Origin: Herbaspirillum sp. GW103
Lineage (GTDB): Bacteria > Pseudomonadota > Gammaproteobacteria > Burkholderiales > Burkholderiaceae_D
Assembly: GCF_000261365.1 (NCBI RefSeq)
Contig: NZ_AJVC01000003.1
Coordinates: 186,001-250,000 of the forward strand
DNA: 64,000 nucleotides
Direction of reading: 5' to 3'
Each line of letters opens with the position of its first letter. Position 1 is the stretch's first letter. The notes below the pieces were generated by a model. It did no database searches, was not told the origin of the DNA, and saw only the letters and a list, made by a program, of their open reading frames with translations. Made by a program: the position numbers and the translations under genes. This document shows, in pieces, positions 49,620-58,449 of the stretch.

Positions 49620-50579
49620 ATGAAGCCGCACGTAGTCGTCTACAAAAAATTGCCCGAGCATCTGCTGCAGCGCCTGCAGGCGGAATGTGAGGTCACGCTC
49701 TTTGACCGTATTACGCAAGACAACCGCGCCGATTTCCTCGCGGCCCTGAAGACCGCCCATGGCATGATCGGCGCAAGCCTGCCGATCACCAACGACATGC
49801 TGGAGGGCGCGCCGCTACTCAAGATCGCCTCCACCATCTCGGTGGGCGTGGACAATTTCGACCTGGATTATTTTCGTCGGCGCGGGCTGATGCTGGCGCA
49901 TACGCCCGGCGTGCTCACCGAAGCCACTGCCGACACCATCTTTGCCTTGATCCTCTCCACTGCGCGCCGCGTGGTGGAACTGGCCGAGTACGTCAAGGCC
50001 GGACGCTGGAAGGGCAGCATCGGCCAATCCCAGTTCGGCGTGAACGTGCACGGCAAGACGCTGGGCCTGATCGGGATGGGCCGCATCGGCTCTGCGGTGG
50101 CACGGCGGGCGCATCATGGTTTCGGCATGCCCATCCTGTATCACAACCGTCGCCCCGATCCCGAGGCCGAGCGCGAACTCGATGCGCGCTACGTCAGCCA
50201 GGACGAATTGCTGGCGCAGGCGGACTTCGTCTGCGTGATGCTGCCCCTGAACGCCGCGACCGAACGCCTGATCGGCGCACGCGAATTCACGCTGATGAAG
50301 CGCAGCGCCATCTTCATCAATGCCTCGCGCGGGCGCATCGTCGATGAGGCAGCCTTGATCACGGCCTTGCAGGACAAGACCATTTATGGCGCCGGCCTGG
50401 ATGTGTTCGAAGTCGAGCCGCTGCCCGCCGAATCGCCCTTGCTGCAACTCCCCAACGTGGTGGCCTTGCCCCACATCGGTTCGGCCACCCATGAAACCCG
50501 GCTGGCCATGGCCGAGCTGGCCGTCTCCAACCTGCTGGCCGGCCTGCGCGGCGAACCGGTACCCCACCTGGCGGTCTGA
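49620..50579 (+). CDS. kguD: D-2-hydroxyacid dehydrogenase (2-ketogluconate-6-phosphate reductase-like, KguD/GhrB)
   Basis: A 319-residue NAD(P)H-dependent reductase. The Rossmann motif is GLIGMGRIGSAVA; HNRRPDPEAE after it suggests NADPH preference (Arg pair). Catalytic residues appear in NASRGRIVDE (Arg), DVFEVEPLP (Glu) and LPHIGSAT (His). The family includes GhrB and KguD. In the kgu pathway it reduces 2-keto-6-phosphogluconate to 6-phosphogluconate. It is the last gene of the operon, 22 bp after the kinase. Confidence 0.78.
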   Translation: MKPHVVVYKKLPEHLLQRLQAECEVTLFDRITQDNRADFLAALKTAHGMIGASLPITNDMLEGAPLLKIASTISVGVDNFDLDYFRRRGLMLAHTPGVLTEATADTIFALILSTARRVVELAEYVKAGRWKGSIGQSQFGVNVHGKTLGLIGMGRIGSAVARRAHHGFGMPILYHNRRPDPEAERELDARYVSQDELLAQADFVCVMLPLNAATERLIGAREFTLMKRSAIFINASRGRIVDEAALITALQDKTIYGAGLDVFEVEPLPAESPLLQLPNVVALPHIGSATHETRLAMAELAVSNLLAGLRGEPVPHLAV

Positions 50580-50799
50580 ACAGCGCGGTATTGCCTGCGG
50601 GCAGCCCGCGCTGCAATTCCGCTGCATGAAGTTTTTTTCAGCTTCTCTTCATTTCCTCTTCCGCTCACGTGAATCTTTGGTGTATGCTGCGAACATTAAA
50701 AAGAACGATCGTGCTAAAAACCGGTAGGCACCCCGTTTTGCTTTTATAATCCTGCGGAAGTTTACGTTTACGTCAATTCCTTTTTGCAAGGGCCATGCG

Positions 50800-51555
50800 A
50801 TGAAAGTATTAGTACCAGTCAAGCGCGTCGTGGATTACAACGTCAAGGTGCGCGTCAAGAGCGACGGCAGCGGCGTCGATATCGCCAACGTCAAGATGTC
50901 GATGAACCCGTTTGACGAAATCGCGGTGGAAGAAGCCGTGCGCCTGAAAGAAGGCGGGAAGGTGACCGAAGTGATCGCCGTCTCCGCCGGCGTGACCCAG
51001 TGCCAGGAAACCCTGCGCACCGCCATGGCCATTGGCGCCGATCGCGGCATCCTGGCCGAAGTGGCGGCCGATGTCGAACTGCAACCGCTGGCCGTGGCCA
51101 AGATCCTCAAGGCCCTGGCCGAGAAGGAACAGCCGCAGCTGATCATCCTGGGCAAGCAGGCCATCGACGATGACTGCAACCAGACCGGCCAGATGCTGGC
51201 AGCCTTGCTGGGCTGGCCGCAAGCCACCTTCGCCTCCAAGGTCGTGCTGGAAGAGGGCAAGGTCACCGTGACCCGTGAAGTGGACGGCGGCCTGGAAACC
51301 CTGGCCCTGACCCTGCCGGCCATCATCACCACCGACCTGCGCTTGAACGAGCCGCGTTACGTCACGCTGCCCAACATCATGAAGGCCAAGAAGAAGCAGC
51401 TCGATACCGTCAAGCCCGAAGAGCTGGGCGTGGACGTCGCCCCGCGCGTGAAGACCCTGAAGGTCACCGAGCCGGCCAAGCGCAGCGCCGGCGTGAAGGT
51501 GCCGGATGTCGCGACCCTGGTCGCCAAACTGAAAAATGAAGCCAAGGTGATCTGA
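50800..51555 (+). CDS. etfB: Electron transfer flavoprotein beta subunit
   Basis: A 251-residue EtfB/FixA-type protein beginning [19 protein letters not shown], with [17 protein letters not shown], the AMP-binding [23 protein letters not shown], and the signature [12 protein letters not shown]...[16 protein letters not shown]. It binds AMP and pairs with EtfA. The two carry electrons from acyl-CoA dehydrogenases to the ubiquinone oxidoreductase. It is the first gene of etfBA. Confidence 0.95.
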   Translation: MKVLVPVKRVVDYNVKVRVKSDGSGVDIANVKMSMNPFDEIAVEEAVRLKEGGKVTEVIAVSAGVTQCQETLRTAMAIGADRGILAEVAADVELQPLAVAKILKALAEKEQPQLIILGKQAIDDDCNQTGQMLAALLGWPQATFASKVVLEEGKVTVTREVDGGLETLALTLPAIITTDLRLNEPRYVTLPNIMKAKKKQLDTVKPEELGVDVAPRVKTLKVTEPAKRSAGVKVPDVATLVAKLKNEAKVI

Positions 51556-51557
51556 TC

Positions 51558-52487
51558 ATGACCGCACTCGTTATTGCTGAACACGACAACGCCAGCCTCA
51601 AGGGCAGCACCCTCAACACCATCACCGCCGCAGCACAAGCCGGTGGTGACGTCCACGTCCTGGTGGCCGGCTCCAACGCCAAGGCCGCCGCTGACGCTGC
51701 CGCCCAAGTGGCAGGCGTGGCCAAGGTGCTGCTGGCTGATGCCCCGCAATTCGCCGATGGCCTGGCCGAGAACGTGGCCGAGCAAGTCCTGGCCATCGCC
51801 AAGGATTACAGCCACATCCTGGCCCCCGCCACCGCCTACGGCAAGAACATCCTGCCGCGCGTGGCTGCGAAGCTGGACGTGGGCCAGATTTCCGACATCA
51901 CCAAGGTGGAGTCGGCCGATACCTTCGAACGTCCGATCTACGCCGGCAACGCCATTGCCACCGTGCAATCGATCGACCCGATCAAGGTCATCACCGTGCG
52001 CACCACCGGTTTCGATCCGGCCGCGCAGGGTGGCTCGGCCGCCGTGGAAAGCATCCCGGCCGTGGCCGATTCGGGCAAGTCCAGCTTCGTGGGCCGTGAA
52101 GTGGCCAAGTCGGATCGTCCCGAACTGACCGCAGCCAAGATCATCGTTTCCGGTGGCCGTGGCATGGGCTCGGCGGAAAGCTTCAAGATCCTGGAGCCGC
52201 TGGCCGACAAGCTCAACGCCGCCATGGGTGCATCCCGTGCCGCTGTCGACGCAGGCTACGTGCCCAACGACTGGCAGGTCGGCCAGACCGGCAAGATCGT
52301 CGCGCCCCAGCTCTACATCGCCGTCGGTATCTCCGGCGCGATCCAGCATTTGGCCGGCATGAAGGACTCCAAGGTCATCGTCGCCATCAACAAGGACGAG
52401 GAAGCGCCGATCTTCTCGGTGGCTGACTATGGTCTGGTGGGTGACCTCTTCGAGGTCGTGCCCGAGCTGGTCAAGCAGCTTGGCTGA
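51558..52487 (+). CDS. etfA: Electron transfer flavoprotein alpha subunit
   Basis: A 309-residue FAD-binding subunit. It has the C-terminal FAD signature with [63 protein letters not shown] and [23 protein letters not shown]. It lies 2 bp after etfB. A terminator follows and the acyl-CoA dehydrogenase gene comes next. Confidence 0.95.
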   Translation: MTALVIAEHDNASLKGSTLNTITAAAQAGGDVHVLVAGSNAKAAADAAAQVAGVAKVLLADAPQFADGLAENVAEQVLAIAKDYSHILAPATAYGKNILPRVAAKLDVGQISDITKVESADTFERPIYAGNAIATVQSIDPIKVITVRTTGFDPAAQGGSAAVESIPAVADSGKSSFVGREVAKSDRPELTAAKIIVSGGRGMGSAESFKILEPLADKLNAAMGASRAAVDAGYVPNDWQVGQTGKIVAPQLYIAVGISGAIQHLAGMKDSKVIVAINKDEEAPIFSVADYGLVGDLFEVVPELVKQLG

Positions 52488-52510
52488 TCTGGTCTGAACC
52501 GTAGTATCCG

Positions 52511-52536
52511 CCCCGGCTCAAGCCGGGGTGTTTTCG
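52511..52536 (+). terminator. Terminator after etfBA
   Basis: CCCCGG/CCGGGG arms followed by TGTTTT, 24 bp after the etfA stop. Confidence 0.75.
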
Positions 52537-52581
52537 TGTACCCAAGGAACGCCGGCAGAGCGTTCCCAATGGAGGTTGGAG

Positions 52582-54366
52582 ATGAGTTACACCGCGCCCG
52601 TGAAGGATATGTTGTTCGTCATGAACGAACTGGCCGGTCTGGCAGCCGTGAATGCGCTGCCCGGCTGCGAGGATGCCACGCCGGAAACGGCCGAGGCCAT
52701 TCTCGAAGAAAACGCCCGTTTCTGCAGTGAAGTGATCGCCCCGCTGAACCATTCTGCCGACAAGGCGCCCAGCAGCTGGTCCGACGGCAAGGTCACCACC
52801 AGCCCCGGTTTCAAGGAGGCCTTCCGCCAGTTCGGTGAGGCCGGCTGGCAAGGCGTGCAGCATCCCGTGGAGTTCGGCGGACAAGGCCTGCCCAAGCTGC
52901 TGGCCACGCCCTGCATCGAGATGCTGAACTCGGCCAATCTCTCCTTCGCGCTGTGCCCGCTGTTGACCGATGGCACCATCGAAGCGCTGATGACGGCCGG
53001 CACCCAGCAGCAGAAGGAAACCTTCATCGCCAACTTCATCTCCGGCAAGTGGACCGGCACCATGAACCTGACCGAGCCGCAGGCCGGCTCCGACCTGGCA
53101 CTGGTGCGCACCCGCGCCGTGCCGGAGGGCGACGGGACCTACAAGCTCTTCGGGACCAAGATCTTCATCACCTATGGCGAGCACGACATGGCCGAGAACA
53201 TCGTCCATCTGGTGCTGGCCCGCACGCCCAATGCGCCTGAAGGCGTGAAGGGAATTTCACTCTTCATCGTGCCCAAGTTCCTGGTCAACGCCGACGGTTC
53301 GCTGGGCGCGCGCAATGACGTGCACTGCGTTTCCATCGAACACAAGCTGGGCATCAAGGCCAGCCCGACCGCCGTGCTGCAGTTCGGCGACCATGGTGGC
53401 GCCATCGGCACCCTGGTCGGTGAAGAGAATCGCGGCCTGGAATACATGTTCATCATGATGAATGCGGCACGCTTCGCCGTGGGCATCCAGGGGCTGTCGG
53501 TGTCGGAACGTGCCTACCAGAAGGCGGTGTCCTATGCCCGCGACCGCATCCAGTCGCGCGACCTGGCCGGCTCGCCCGGTCCGGTGGCCATCATCCACCA
53601 GCCCGATGTGCGTCGCATGTTGATGTCCATGCGCGCCCAGATCGAGGCGGCGCGGGCCTTGTCCTATGTGGCCGCAGCTACCTCGGACGCGGCGCACTTC
53701 AGCGATGACGAAGCGACCCGCAAATCCAACCAGGCCTTCTACGAATACCTGGTGCCCATCGTCAAGGGCTGGATCACCGAGATGTCTATCGATGTGACTT
53801 CCACCGGCGTGCAGGTGCATGGCGGCATGGGCTTCATCGAGGAAACCGGCGCGGCCCAGCATTATCGCGATGCGCGCATCCTGCCGATCTACGAAGGCAC
53901 GACCGCCATCCAGGCCAATGACCTGGTGGGCCGCAAGACCGTGCGCGACGGCGGCGCTGTTGCCAAGGGCATCATCGCCCAGGTGCGCCAGACCGTGTCC
54001 GAGCTGCAGGGCGATGCGCAACTGCAGCCCATCGCGGCGCGCCTGGCCGACGCCGCCGATGCGCTGGAGCAGGTGGTCGAGTATGTGGTGGCCAATGTCA
54101 AGAGCGATATCAAGGCTGTCTTCGCGGGTAGTGTCCCGTACCTGAAGATGGCTGGCGTGGTGCTGGGCGGCTGGCAGATGGCGCGTGCAGCGGCCATTGC
54201 GGCGGGCAAGCTCAAGTCCGGCGAGGGCGACGGCAAGTTCTACGAAGCCAAACTGGCGACTGCGCGTTTCTATGCCGAGCAGATCCTGCCGCAGGCGCTG
54301 GCCTATCGCACGGCCATCGTCGATGGCGGTGCTGCGGTGATGGCGCTGGCCGAAGACCAGTTCTGA
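52582..54366 (+). CDS. Acyl-CoA dehydrogenase (long form, AcdA/DmdC-like)
   Basis: A 594-residue FAD enzyme with an acyl-CoA dehydrogenase core and a C-terminal extension. It has EFGGQGLPKLL, WTGTMNLTEPQAGSDLALVRTRA, HKLGIKASPTAVLQFGD, GVQVHGGMGFIEETGAAQHYRDARILPIYEGTTAIQANDL with the catalytic Glu in YEGTTAIQ, and a terminal helical domain. Enzymes of this length act on medium- to long-chain or methylthio-acyl-CoA and need ETF, encoded just upstream. GGAGG before the ATG at 52582 decides the start. The exact acyl chain is not readable. Confidence 0.9.
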   Translation: MSYTAPVKDMLFVMNELAGLAAVNALPGCEDATPETAEAILEENARFCSEVIAPLNHSADKAPSSWSDGKVTTSPGFKEAFRQFGEAGWQGVQHPVEFGGQGLPKLLATPCIEMLNSANLSFALCPLLTDGTIEALMTAGTQQQKETFIANFISGKWTGTMNLTEPQAGSDLALVRTRAVPEGDGTYKLFGTKIFITYGEHDMAENIVHLVLARTPNAPEGVKGISLFIVPKFLVNADGSLGARNDVHCVSIEHKLGIKASPTAVLQFGDHGGAIGTLVGEENRGLEYMFIMMNAARFAVGIQGLSVSERAYQKAVSYARDRIQSRDLAGSPGPVAIIHQPDVRRMLMSMRAQIEAARALSYVAAATSDAAHFSDDEATRKSNQAFYEYLVPIVKGWITEMSIDVTSTGVQVHGGMGFIEETGAAQHYRDARILPIYEGTTAIQANDLVGRKTVRDGGAVAKGIIAQVRQTVSELQGDAQLQPIAARLADAADALEQVVEYVVANVKSDIKAVFAGSVPYLKMAGVVLGGWQMARAAAIAAGKLKSGEGDGKFYEAKLATARFYAEQILPQALAYRTAIVDGGAAVMALAEDQF

Positions 54367-54382
54367 TCCGCGTCTGCAAGCA

Positions 54383-54418
54383 AAGCCCGGCATGCTGCAT
54401 TGGCGGCATGCCGGGCTT
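54383..54418 (+). terminator. Hairpin terminator after the acyl-CoA dehydrogenase
   Basis: AAGCCCGGCATGC and GCATGCCGGGCTT form a 13-bp perfect stem with a ten-base loop; the T-tail is weak. It also lies after the convergent TM2 gene. Confidence 0.75.
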
Positions 54419-54440
54419 GTTCATTGGGGCAGGGCAGTGG

Positions 54441-54863
54441 TCAGCCGAAGGCGCCGCCCGTAAAGAGCAAATCGAAGCTGCGCGCCAGCAGGGCGATCAC
54501 GCCCAGGGCACCCAGCCCTACGGTCAGGACCAGGATCAGCGCCAGGATCCAGTGCGAGTCCGAGGACTGGCCGCTGGCGGCGTTGTGGCGTGCATCCCAT
54601 TTTTCGTCAGGGGTGAGGCCGATGACCAGCGCTTCCAGGCAGGCGGTCAGGGCCGAGAGCACGAAGGGCAGTCCCGTGAAGAGCTTGGGGGCGTCCGGCC
54701 GAGCCGCCATCAGGGCCAGTGACAAGGGAATGGTCAGTACATGCAGCCAGCCGAAGCGGTCGCGGCCTCCGTAGAGGTAAAAGCGATGCAGACCGATGCT
54801 GCCGAAGACAGTGGCCAGGAAGGTCGTCAGGGTCTTGTTCTTGTGGCGGGGCGATGGGGGCAT
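54441..54863 (-). CDS. TM2-domain membrane protein
   Basis: A 140-residue inner-membrane protein. The N-terminal half is a TM2 domain: KTLTTFLATVFGSIGLHRFYLYGG, then FGWLHVLTIPLSLALM. A second hydrophobic pair lies at about residues 65-85 and 110-138. The ATG at 54863 gives the standard TM2 start after a short basic tail. Function of bacterial TM2 proteins is unknown. It converges with the acyl-CoA dehydrogenase gene. Confidence 0.8.
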   Translation of the reverse strand: MPPSPRHKNKTLTTFLATVFGSIGLHRFYLYGGRDRFGWLHVLTIPLSLALMAARPDAPKLFTGLPFVLSALTACLEALVIGLTPDEKWDARHNAASGQSSDSHWILALILVLTVGLGALGVIALLARSFDLLFTGGAFG

Positions 54864-55012
54864 GCTGCTTGTCTCTTTATTCTGTTGTACGCCGACGCAA
54901 GTGAAGCCGGCGGTCATTTTGTCGTCATGGGTCGGAGCAGTATAGCCCAGCCCGTGGCGGGCAGGCATTTCCGGCAGGACAGTCGGCAACCCCGCTGTCC
55001 TGCCCGGATGGG

Positions 55013-55046
55013 GGCAAAAGTGATGTCTTTTGGCATCACTTTTGCC
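55013..55046 (+). other. 13-bp-stem hairpin upstream of rpsP
   Basis: GGCAAAAGTGATG and CATCACTTTTGCC form a perfect inverted repeat with an eight-base loop, 131 bp before the rpsP start. It may be a leader or attenuator element; a GTGTTTTGGGG tail is only weakly terminator-like. Confidence 0.6.
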
Positions 55047-55176
55047 GTGTTTTGGGGAGTTTCAGGGCTTTTGTGCGTTGGTCTCTGGCACAAAAGCCCC
55101 AAGCAACTTGCCCGGGTGGGCGGAAGTCCGTTATAATCTGCGGCTTTTCCGTGTCCGTATTCTTACTGGAACCATT

Positions 55177-55431
55177 ATGGTCGTTATTCGTTTAGCTCGT
55201 GGCGGCGCCAAGAAGCGCCCCTTCTACAACATCGTTGCAACCGACTCGCGCAATCGTCGCGATGGCCGTTTCATCGAACGCATCGGCTTCTACAACCCGG
55301 TCGCTTCCGGCAAGGAAGAAACCGTACGTATCGCTGCTGACCGTCTGGCTCACTGGCAAGGCGTTGGCGCACAACTGTCGCCGACCGTTGCTCGCCTGGT
55401 CGCTGAAGCCGGTTCCAAGGCTGCTGCTTAA
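55177..55431 (+). CDS. rpsP: 30S ribosomal protein S16
   Basis: An 84-residue protein starting [20 protein letters not shown] and continuing [19 protein letters not shown], the full signature of bS16. It is the first gene of rpsP-rimM-trmD-rplS. Usual length and GC content. Confidence 0.98.
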   Translation: MVVIRLARGGAKKRPFYNIVATDSRNRRDGRFIERIGFYNPVASGKEETVRIAADRLAHWQGVGAQLSPTVARLVAEAGSKAAA

Positions 55432-55501
55432 TACAGGTTTTCCTGTCTGATTCCGCGCCGGTTCTGCTGGCGCCCGGATGAAGAACAGGTCTGGTGTACT
55501 C

Positions 55502-56122
55502 ATGACTCATCCAGCCCAGGCGGGGTTCTCCGCACCCGACGATCTCGTGACCGTCGGCCATGTGACCGGAGCCTACGGAATCCAGGGCTGGATTCGCGTG
55601 CGTCCTTATTCTTCCGAGGCAGATGCCTTGTTGAATGCCAAGACCTGGTGGCTGGAGAAATCCGGCCAGCCCAAGCAGGATGTCGATGTCATGCAGTCCA
55701 AGGGGCACAGCGGCGATGTCGTTGCGCGCCTGACCGGGGTAGCGGACCGCAATGCGGCCGAAGCCATGAAGGGAACGGTGGTCTCCATCTCCCGCAAGCA
55801 CTTCCCGGCGCTGGATGACAATGAATTCTACTGGGTCGATCTGATCGGCTCGGCAGTGGAAAATCTCCAGGGTGAACACCTGGGCGTGGTGTCCGACATG
55901 ATGGACAACGGCGCCCATCCCATCCTGGTGGTGAAGGCCCCGGTGCAGGAAACTGCGCCAGCGCTGCAACCGCAACCCGCTGCCGACGCAAAGCCGAAAA
56001 AGGGTGCCAAGGAGAAATCCGCGGCGTTGCCCGAATTGCTGATCCCGTTTGTCGACCAGTTCGTCAAGACGGTGCAGCAGAGCGAAAAGAAGATCATCGT
56101 CGACTGGGACAAGGATTACTGA
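55502..56122 (+). CDS. rimM: Ribosome maturation factor RimM
   Basis: A 206-residue protein with the RimM beta-barrel (VTVGHVTGAYGIQGWIRVRPYS) and the PRC-barrel (FYWVDLIGSAVENLQGEHLGVVSDMMDNGAHPILVV, then LPELLIPFVDQFV, KKIIVDWD). Between them is a low-complexity Ala/Pro/Lys insertion of about 25 residues. It binds S19 and helps 30S head maturation. An in-frame ATG at 55478 is an alternative start. A hairpin terminator starts inside the stop codon region. Confidence 0.93.
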   Translation: MTHPAQAGFSAPDDLVTVGHVTGAYGIQGWIRVRPYSSEADALLNAKTWWLEKSGQPKQDVDVMQSKGHSGDVVARLTGVADRNAAEAMKGTVVSISRKHFPALDDNEFYWVDLIGSAVENLQGEHLGVVSDMMDNGAHPILVVKAPVQETAPALQPQPAADAKPKKGAKEKSAALPELLIPFVDQFVKTVQQSEKKIIVDWDKDY

Positions 56123-56141
56123 CCTTCAAGGTCAGTTTTTT
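56118..56141 (+). terminator. Intra-operon terminator overlapping the rimM stop codon
   Basis: ACTGACCTT-C-AAGGTCAGT followed by TTTTTTC begins with the last bases of rimM (TGA at 56120-56122). It would cut transcription before trmD unless read through or disrupted by the terminating ribosome. Confidence 0.8.
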
Positions 56142-56204
56142 CTTTTCCGGCGCTGATGTCGGCAGATTCAAAAGATTCAAAAGAACCCAGGAAATGGAGG
56201 CGTG

Positions 56205-56960
56205 ATGCAGTTTGATGTCGTCACTCTGTTTCCCGAGATGTTCGCCGCGCTGACGCAATCCGGCATTACCCGCCGGGCGCTTGAGCAGCAGCGCTGGGGC
56301 TTGCAGTTGTGGAATCCACGTGAATTCACCACTGACAATCACCGCACCGTGGATGACCGCCCCTATGGCGGCGGTCCCGGCATGGTGATGCTGGCCAAGC
56401 CGCTGCAGGCTGCCATCGAGGCGGCGCAGCAGCGACAGCAAGCGCTGGGCCTGGCGCGGCCGCGTGTGATTTATCTTTCACCGCAAGGTGCACCGCTGAC
56501 GCATGAGCGCGTGGTGCGGCTGTCGCAGGACAGCGGGGCAGTGTTGCTGTGCGGACGCTATGAAGCGATTGACCAGCGCCTGCTCGACAAGTGCGTGGAC
56601 GAGGAAATCAGCATCGGCGACTTCGTCCTCTCCGGCGGTGAATTGCCGGCGATGGCGCTGATGGATGCAGTGATCCGGCTCTTGCCGGGTGCGCTCAACG
56701 ACAGTGCCTCGGCAGTGGAAGACAGTTTCGTCAACGGACTGCTGGATTCGCCCCATTACACGCGTCCGGAAGTCTATGAAGGCGAGCCGGTGCCCTCCAT
56801 CCTTCTGGGTGGGCACCATGCCGAGATCCAGAAATGGCGCCGGCAGCGGGCACTGGAGGCCACGCAGGCCAAGCGTCCCGACCTCATCGTCCGGGCCCGC
56901 GAGCAGGGCTTGCTGAGCAAGGCCGATGAAAAGTTTCTGGGCAGTCTGGCGCAGCCTTGA
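56205..56960 (+). CDS. trmD: tRNA (guanine-N1)-methyltransferase TrmD
   Basis: A 251-residue SPOUT methyltransferase that makes m1G37 in tRNAs. It has [21 protein letters not shown], the [11 protein letters not shown] loop, [17 protein letters not shown], the knot [11 protein letters not shown] and [21 protein letters not shown], and [10 protein letters not shown] at the tRNA-binding linker. GGAGG precedes GTG-ATG; the ATG at 56205 is the usual start. Confidence 0.97.
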   Translation: MQFDVVTLFPEMFAALTQSGITRRALEQQRWGLQLWNPREFTTDNHRTVDDRPYGGGPGMVMLAKPLQAAIEAAQQRQQALGLARPRVIYLSPQGAPLTHERVVRLSQDSGAVLLCGRYEAIDQRLLDKCVDEEISIGDFVLSGGELPAMALMDAVIRLLPGALNDSASAVEDSFVNGLLDSPHYTRPEVYEGEPVPSILLGGHHAEIQKWRRQRALEATQAKRPDLIVRAREQGLLSKADEKFLGSLAQP

Positions 56961-57111
56961 AGGTTTGTAGCAAATGCAGTACCGCAGGCCCGGCAACGGA
57001 CCTGCACCGTGCGGTGGCCGATGTCACCGTGTTTGAAACCCCATCCTCTACCGGGCTTTACAATCCGCCCTCGTGGCAATGGCGCCGGCAAGATGGTTAC
57101 AGGAGCAAAAA

Positions 57112-57495
57112 ATGGATCTGATCCAGCAACTCGAGCAAGAAGAGATCGCGCGTCTCGCCAAGAACATTCCCGACTTCGCCCCCGGCGACACCGTGATTGT
57201 CAACGTGAACGTGGTTGAAGGTACCCGCAAGCGCGCTCAGGCTTACGAAGGCGTGGTCATCGCCCGCCGTAACCGTGGCCTGAACTCCAACTTCATCGTC
57301 CGCAAGATTTCTTCGGGCGAAGGCGTGGAGCGTACCTTCCAGCTGTACTCGCCGCTGATCGCCTCGATCGAAGTCAAGCGTCGTGGTGACGTGCGTCGTG
57401 CCAAGCTGTACTACCTGCGCGAACGTTCGGGCAAGTCGGCACGTATCAAGGAAAAGCTGCCCAGCCGTGCGGCAAAGGCTGCTGCTGCCGAGTAA
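57112..57495 (+). CDS. rplS: 50S ribosomal protein L19
   Basis: A 127-residue bL19: [66 protein letters not shown], and the basic tail [24 protein letters not shown] precedes the ATG. A 151-bp gap separates it from trmD, long enough for its own promoter. A strong terminator follows. Confidence 0.98.
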   Translation: MDLIQQLEQEEIARLAKNIPDFAPGDTVIVNVNVVEGTRKRAQAYEGVVIARRNRGLNSNFIVRKISSGEGVERTFQLYSPLIASIEVKRRGDVRRAKLYYLRERSGKSARIKEKLPSRAAKAAAAE

Positions 57496-57517
57496 TCGGT
57501 CGCCTGTTGATGCGTCA

Positions 57518-57549
57518 GAAAAAGGGGTGTCTCACGACGCCCCTTTTTT
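57518..57549 (+). terminator. Terminator of the rplS operon
   Basis: AAAAAGGGG and CCCCTTTTTT arms with flanking GU-tolerant pairs and a T-run. Confidence 0.9.
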
Positions 57550-57614
57550 GTTTCCGACGCCCAATGGAAGTTGAAGTGGAAGTCCTGCCAACCTAACGAT
57601 CAAGCGAGCACAAC

Positions 57615-58286
57615 GTGGCCAGTTTCGATCCTCTCAATCTGCCGGTGGATGCCGTCGCCGGCGAAAGTGCGCTGGAAGCCGCGCGCCTGAATGCCGACTG
57701 GCTGCGCCAGCGCTTCGCCGACCCGCCGCGCTGGGAGCCCGAGCACAGCGGCGACCAGATGGCCCGGCTGGCCGAGTCCAAGGGACGTTTCCGGCTGGCC
57801 TCGGTGCTGATCCCGATCGTGCTGCGCGAGCAAGGTTTGACGGTTCTCTTCACTCAGCGCACAGCTGACCTGAAGGACCATGCCGGACAGATCAGCTTCC
57901 CCGGTGGTCGCCGCGAAGACTACGACGGCTCGGCCATCGACACCGCCCTGCGTGAGACCGAAGAGGAAATCGGCCTGGCGCGTCATCACATCGAAGTCAT
58001 CGGTTCGCTGCCCGATTACTTCACCGGCACCGGTTATCGCGTCACGCCCGTGGCGGGCTTGATCCAGCCGCCGTTCGAGACCATCGGCGATCCGCGCGAA
58101 GTGGCCGAGATTTTCGAAGTTCCGCTGGCTTTCCTGATGGATGGCGTGAACCATCAGCGTCGTTCGGTGGAGCTGCCGGCACCGGTCGGTCGACGCAGCT
58201 TCTATACCATGCCCTATGAAGGTTACTTCATCTGGGGCGCCACCGCCGGCATGCTGCGCAACCTGTTCCACTTCCTGCGCAGTTGA
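57615..58286 (+). CDS. Nudix CoA pyrophosphatase
   Basis: A 223-residue CoA-type Nudix hydrolase (NudL/YeaB-like). The Nudix box GGRREDYDGSAIDTALRETEEEIGL carries the catalytic glutamates. The preceding VLFTQRTADLKDHAGQISFPGG is the CoA-pyrophosphatase UPF0035 signature. It would cut CoA to 4'-phosphopantetheine and 3',5'-ADP. It starts with GTG at 57615. Confidence 0.9.
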   Translation: MASFDPLNLPVDAVAGESALEAARLNADWLRQRFADPPRWEPEHSGDQMARLAESKGRFRLASVLIPIVLREQGLTVLFTQRTADLKDHAGQISFPGGRREDYDGSAIDTALRETEEEIGLARHHIEVIGSLPDYFTGTGYRVTPVAGLIQPPFETIGDPREVAEIFEVPLAFLMDGVNHQRRSVELPAPVGRRSFYTMPYEGYFIWGATAGMLRNLFHFLRS

Positions 58287-58449
58287 CAGTGCAATATGTC
58301 GCGCCTCTGCGACGCTATGTCTCTGTTAGTGTTCAAGTAAGTAAAAATCCGTGACATTGCGCGCTTGATCCTGCTGGGTGAATCAATTGTTTGATTCCCC
58401 TCTTGCACTGCGCTATCGTACGGGCTATAGAGACCCCTAAGGCAGCTTG

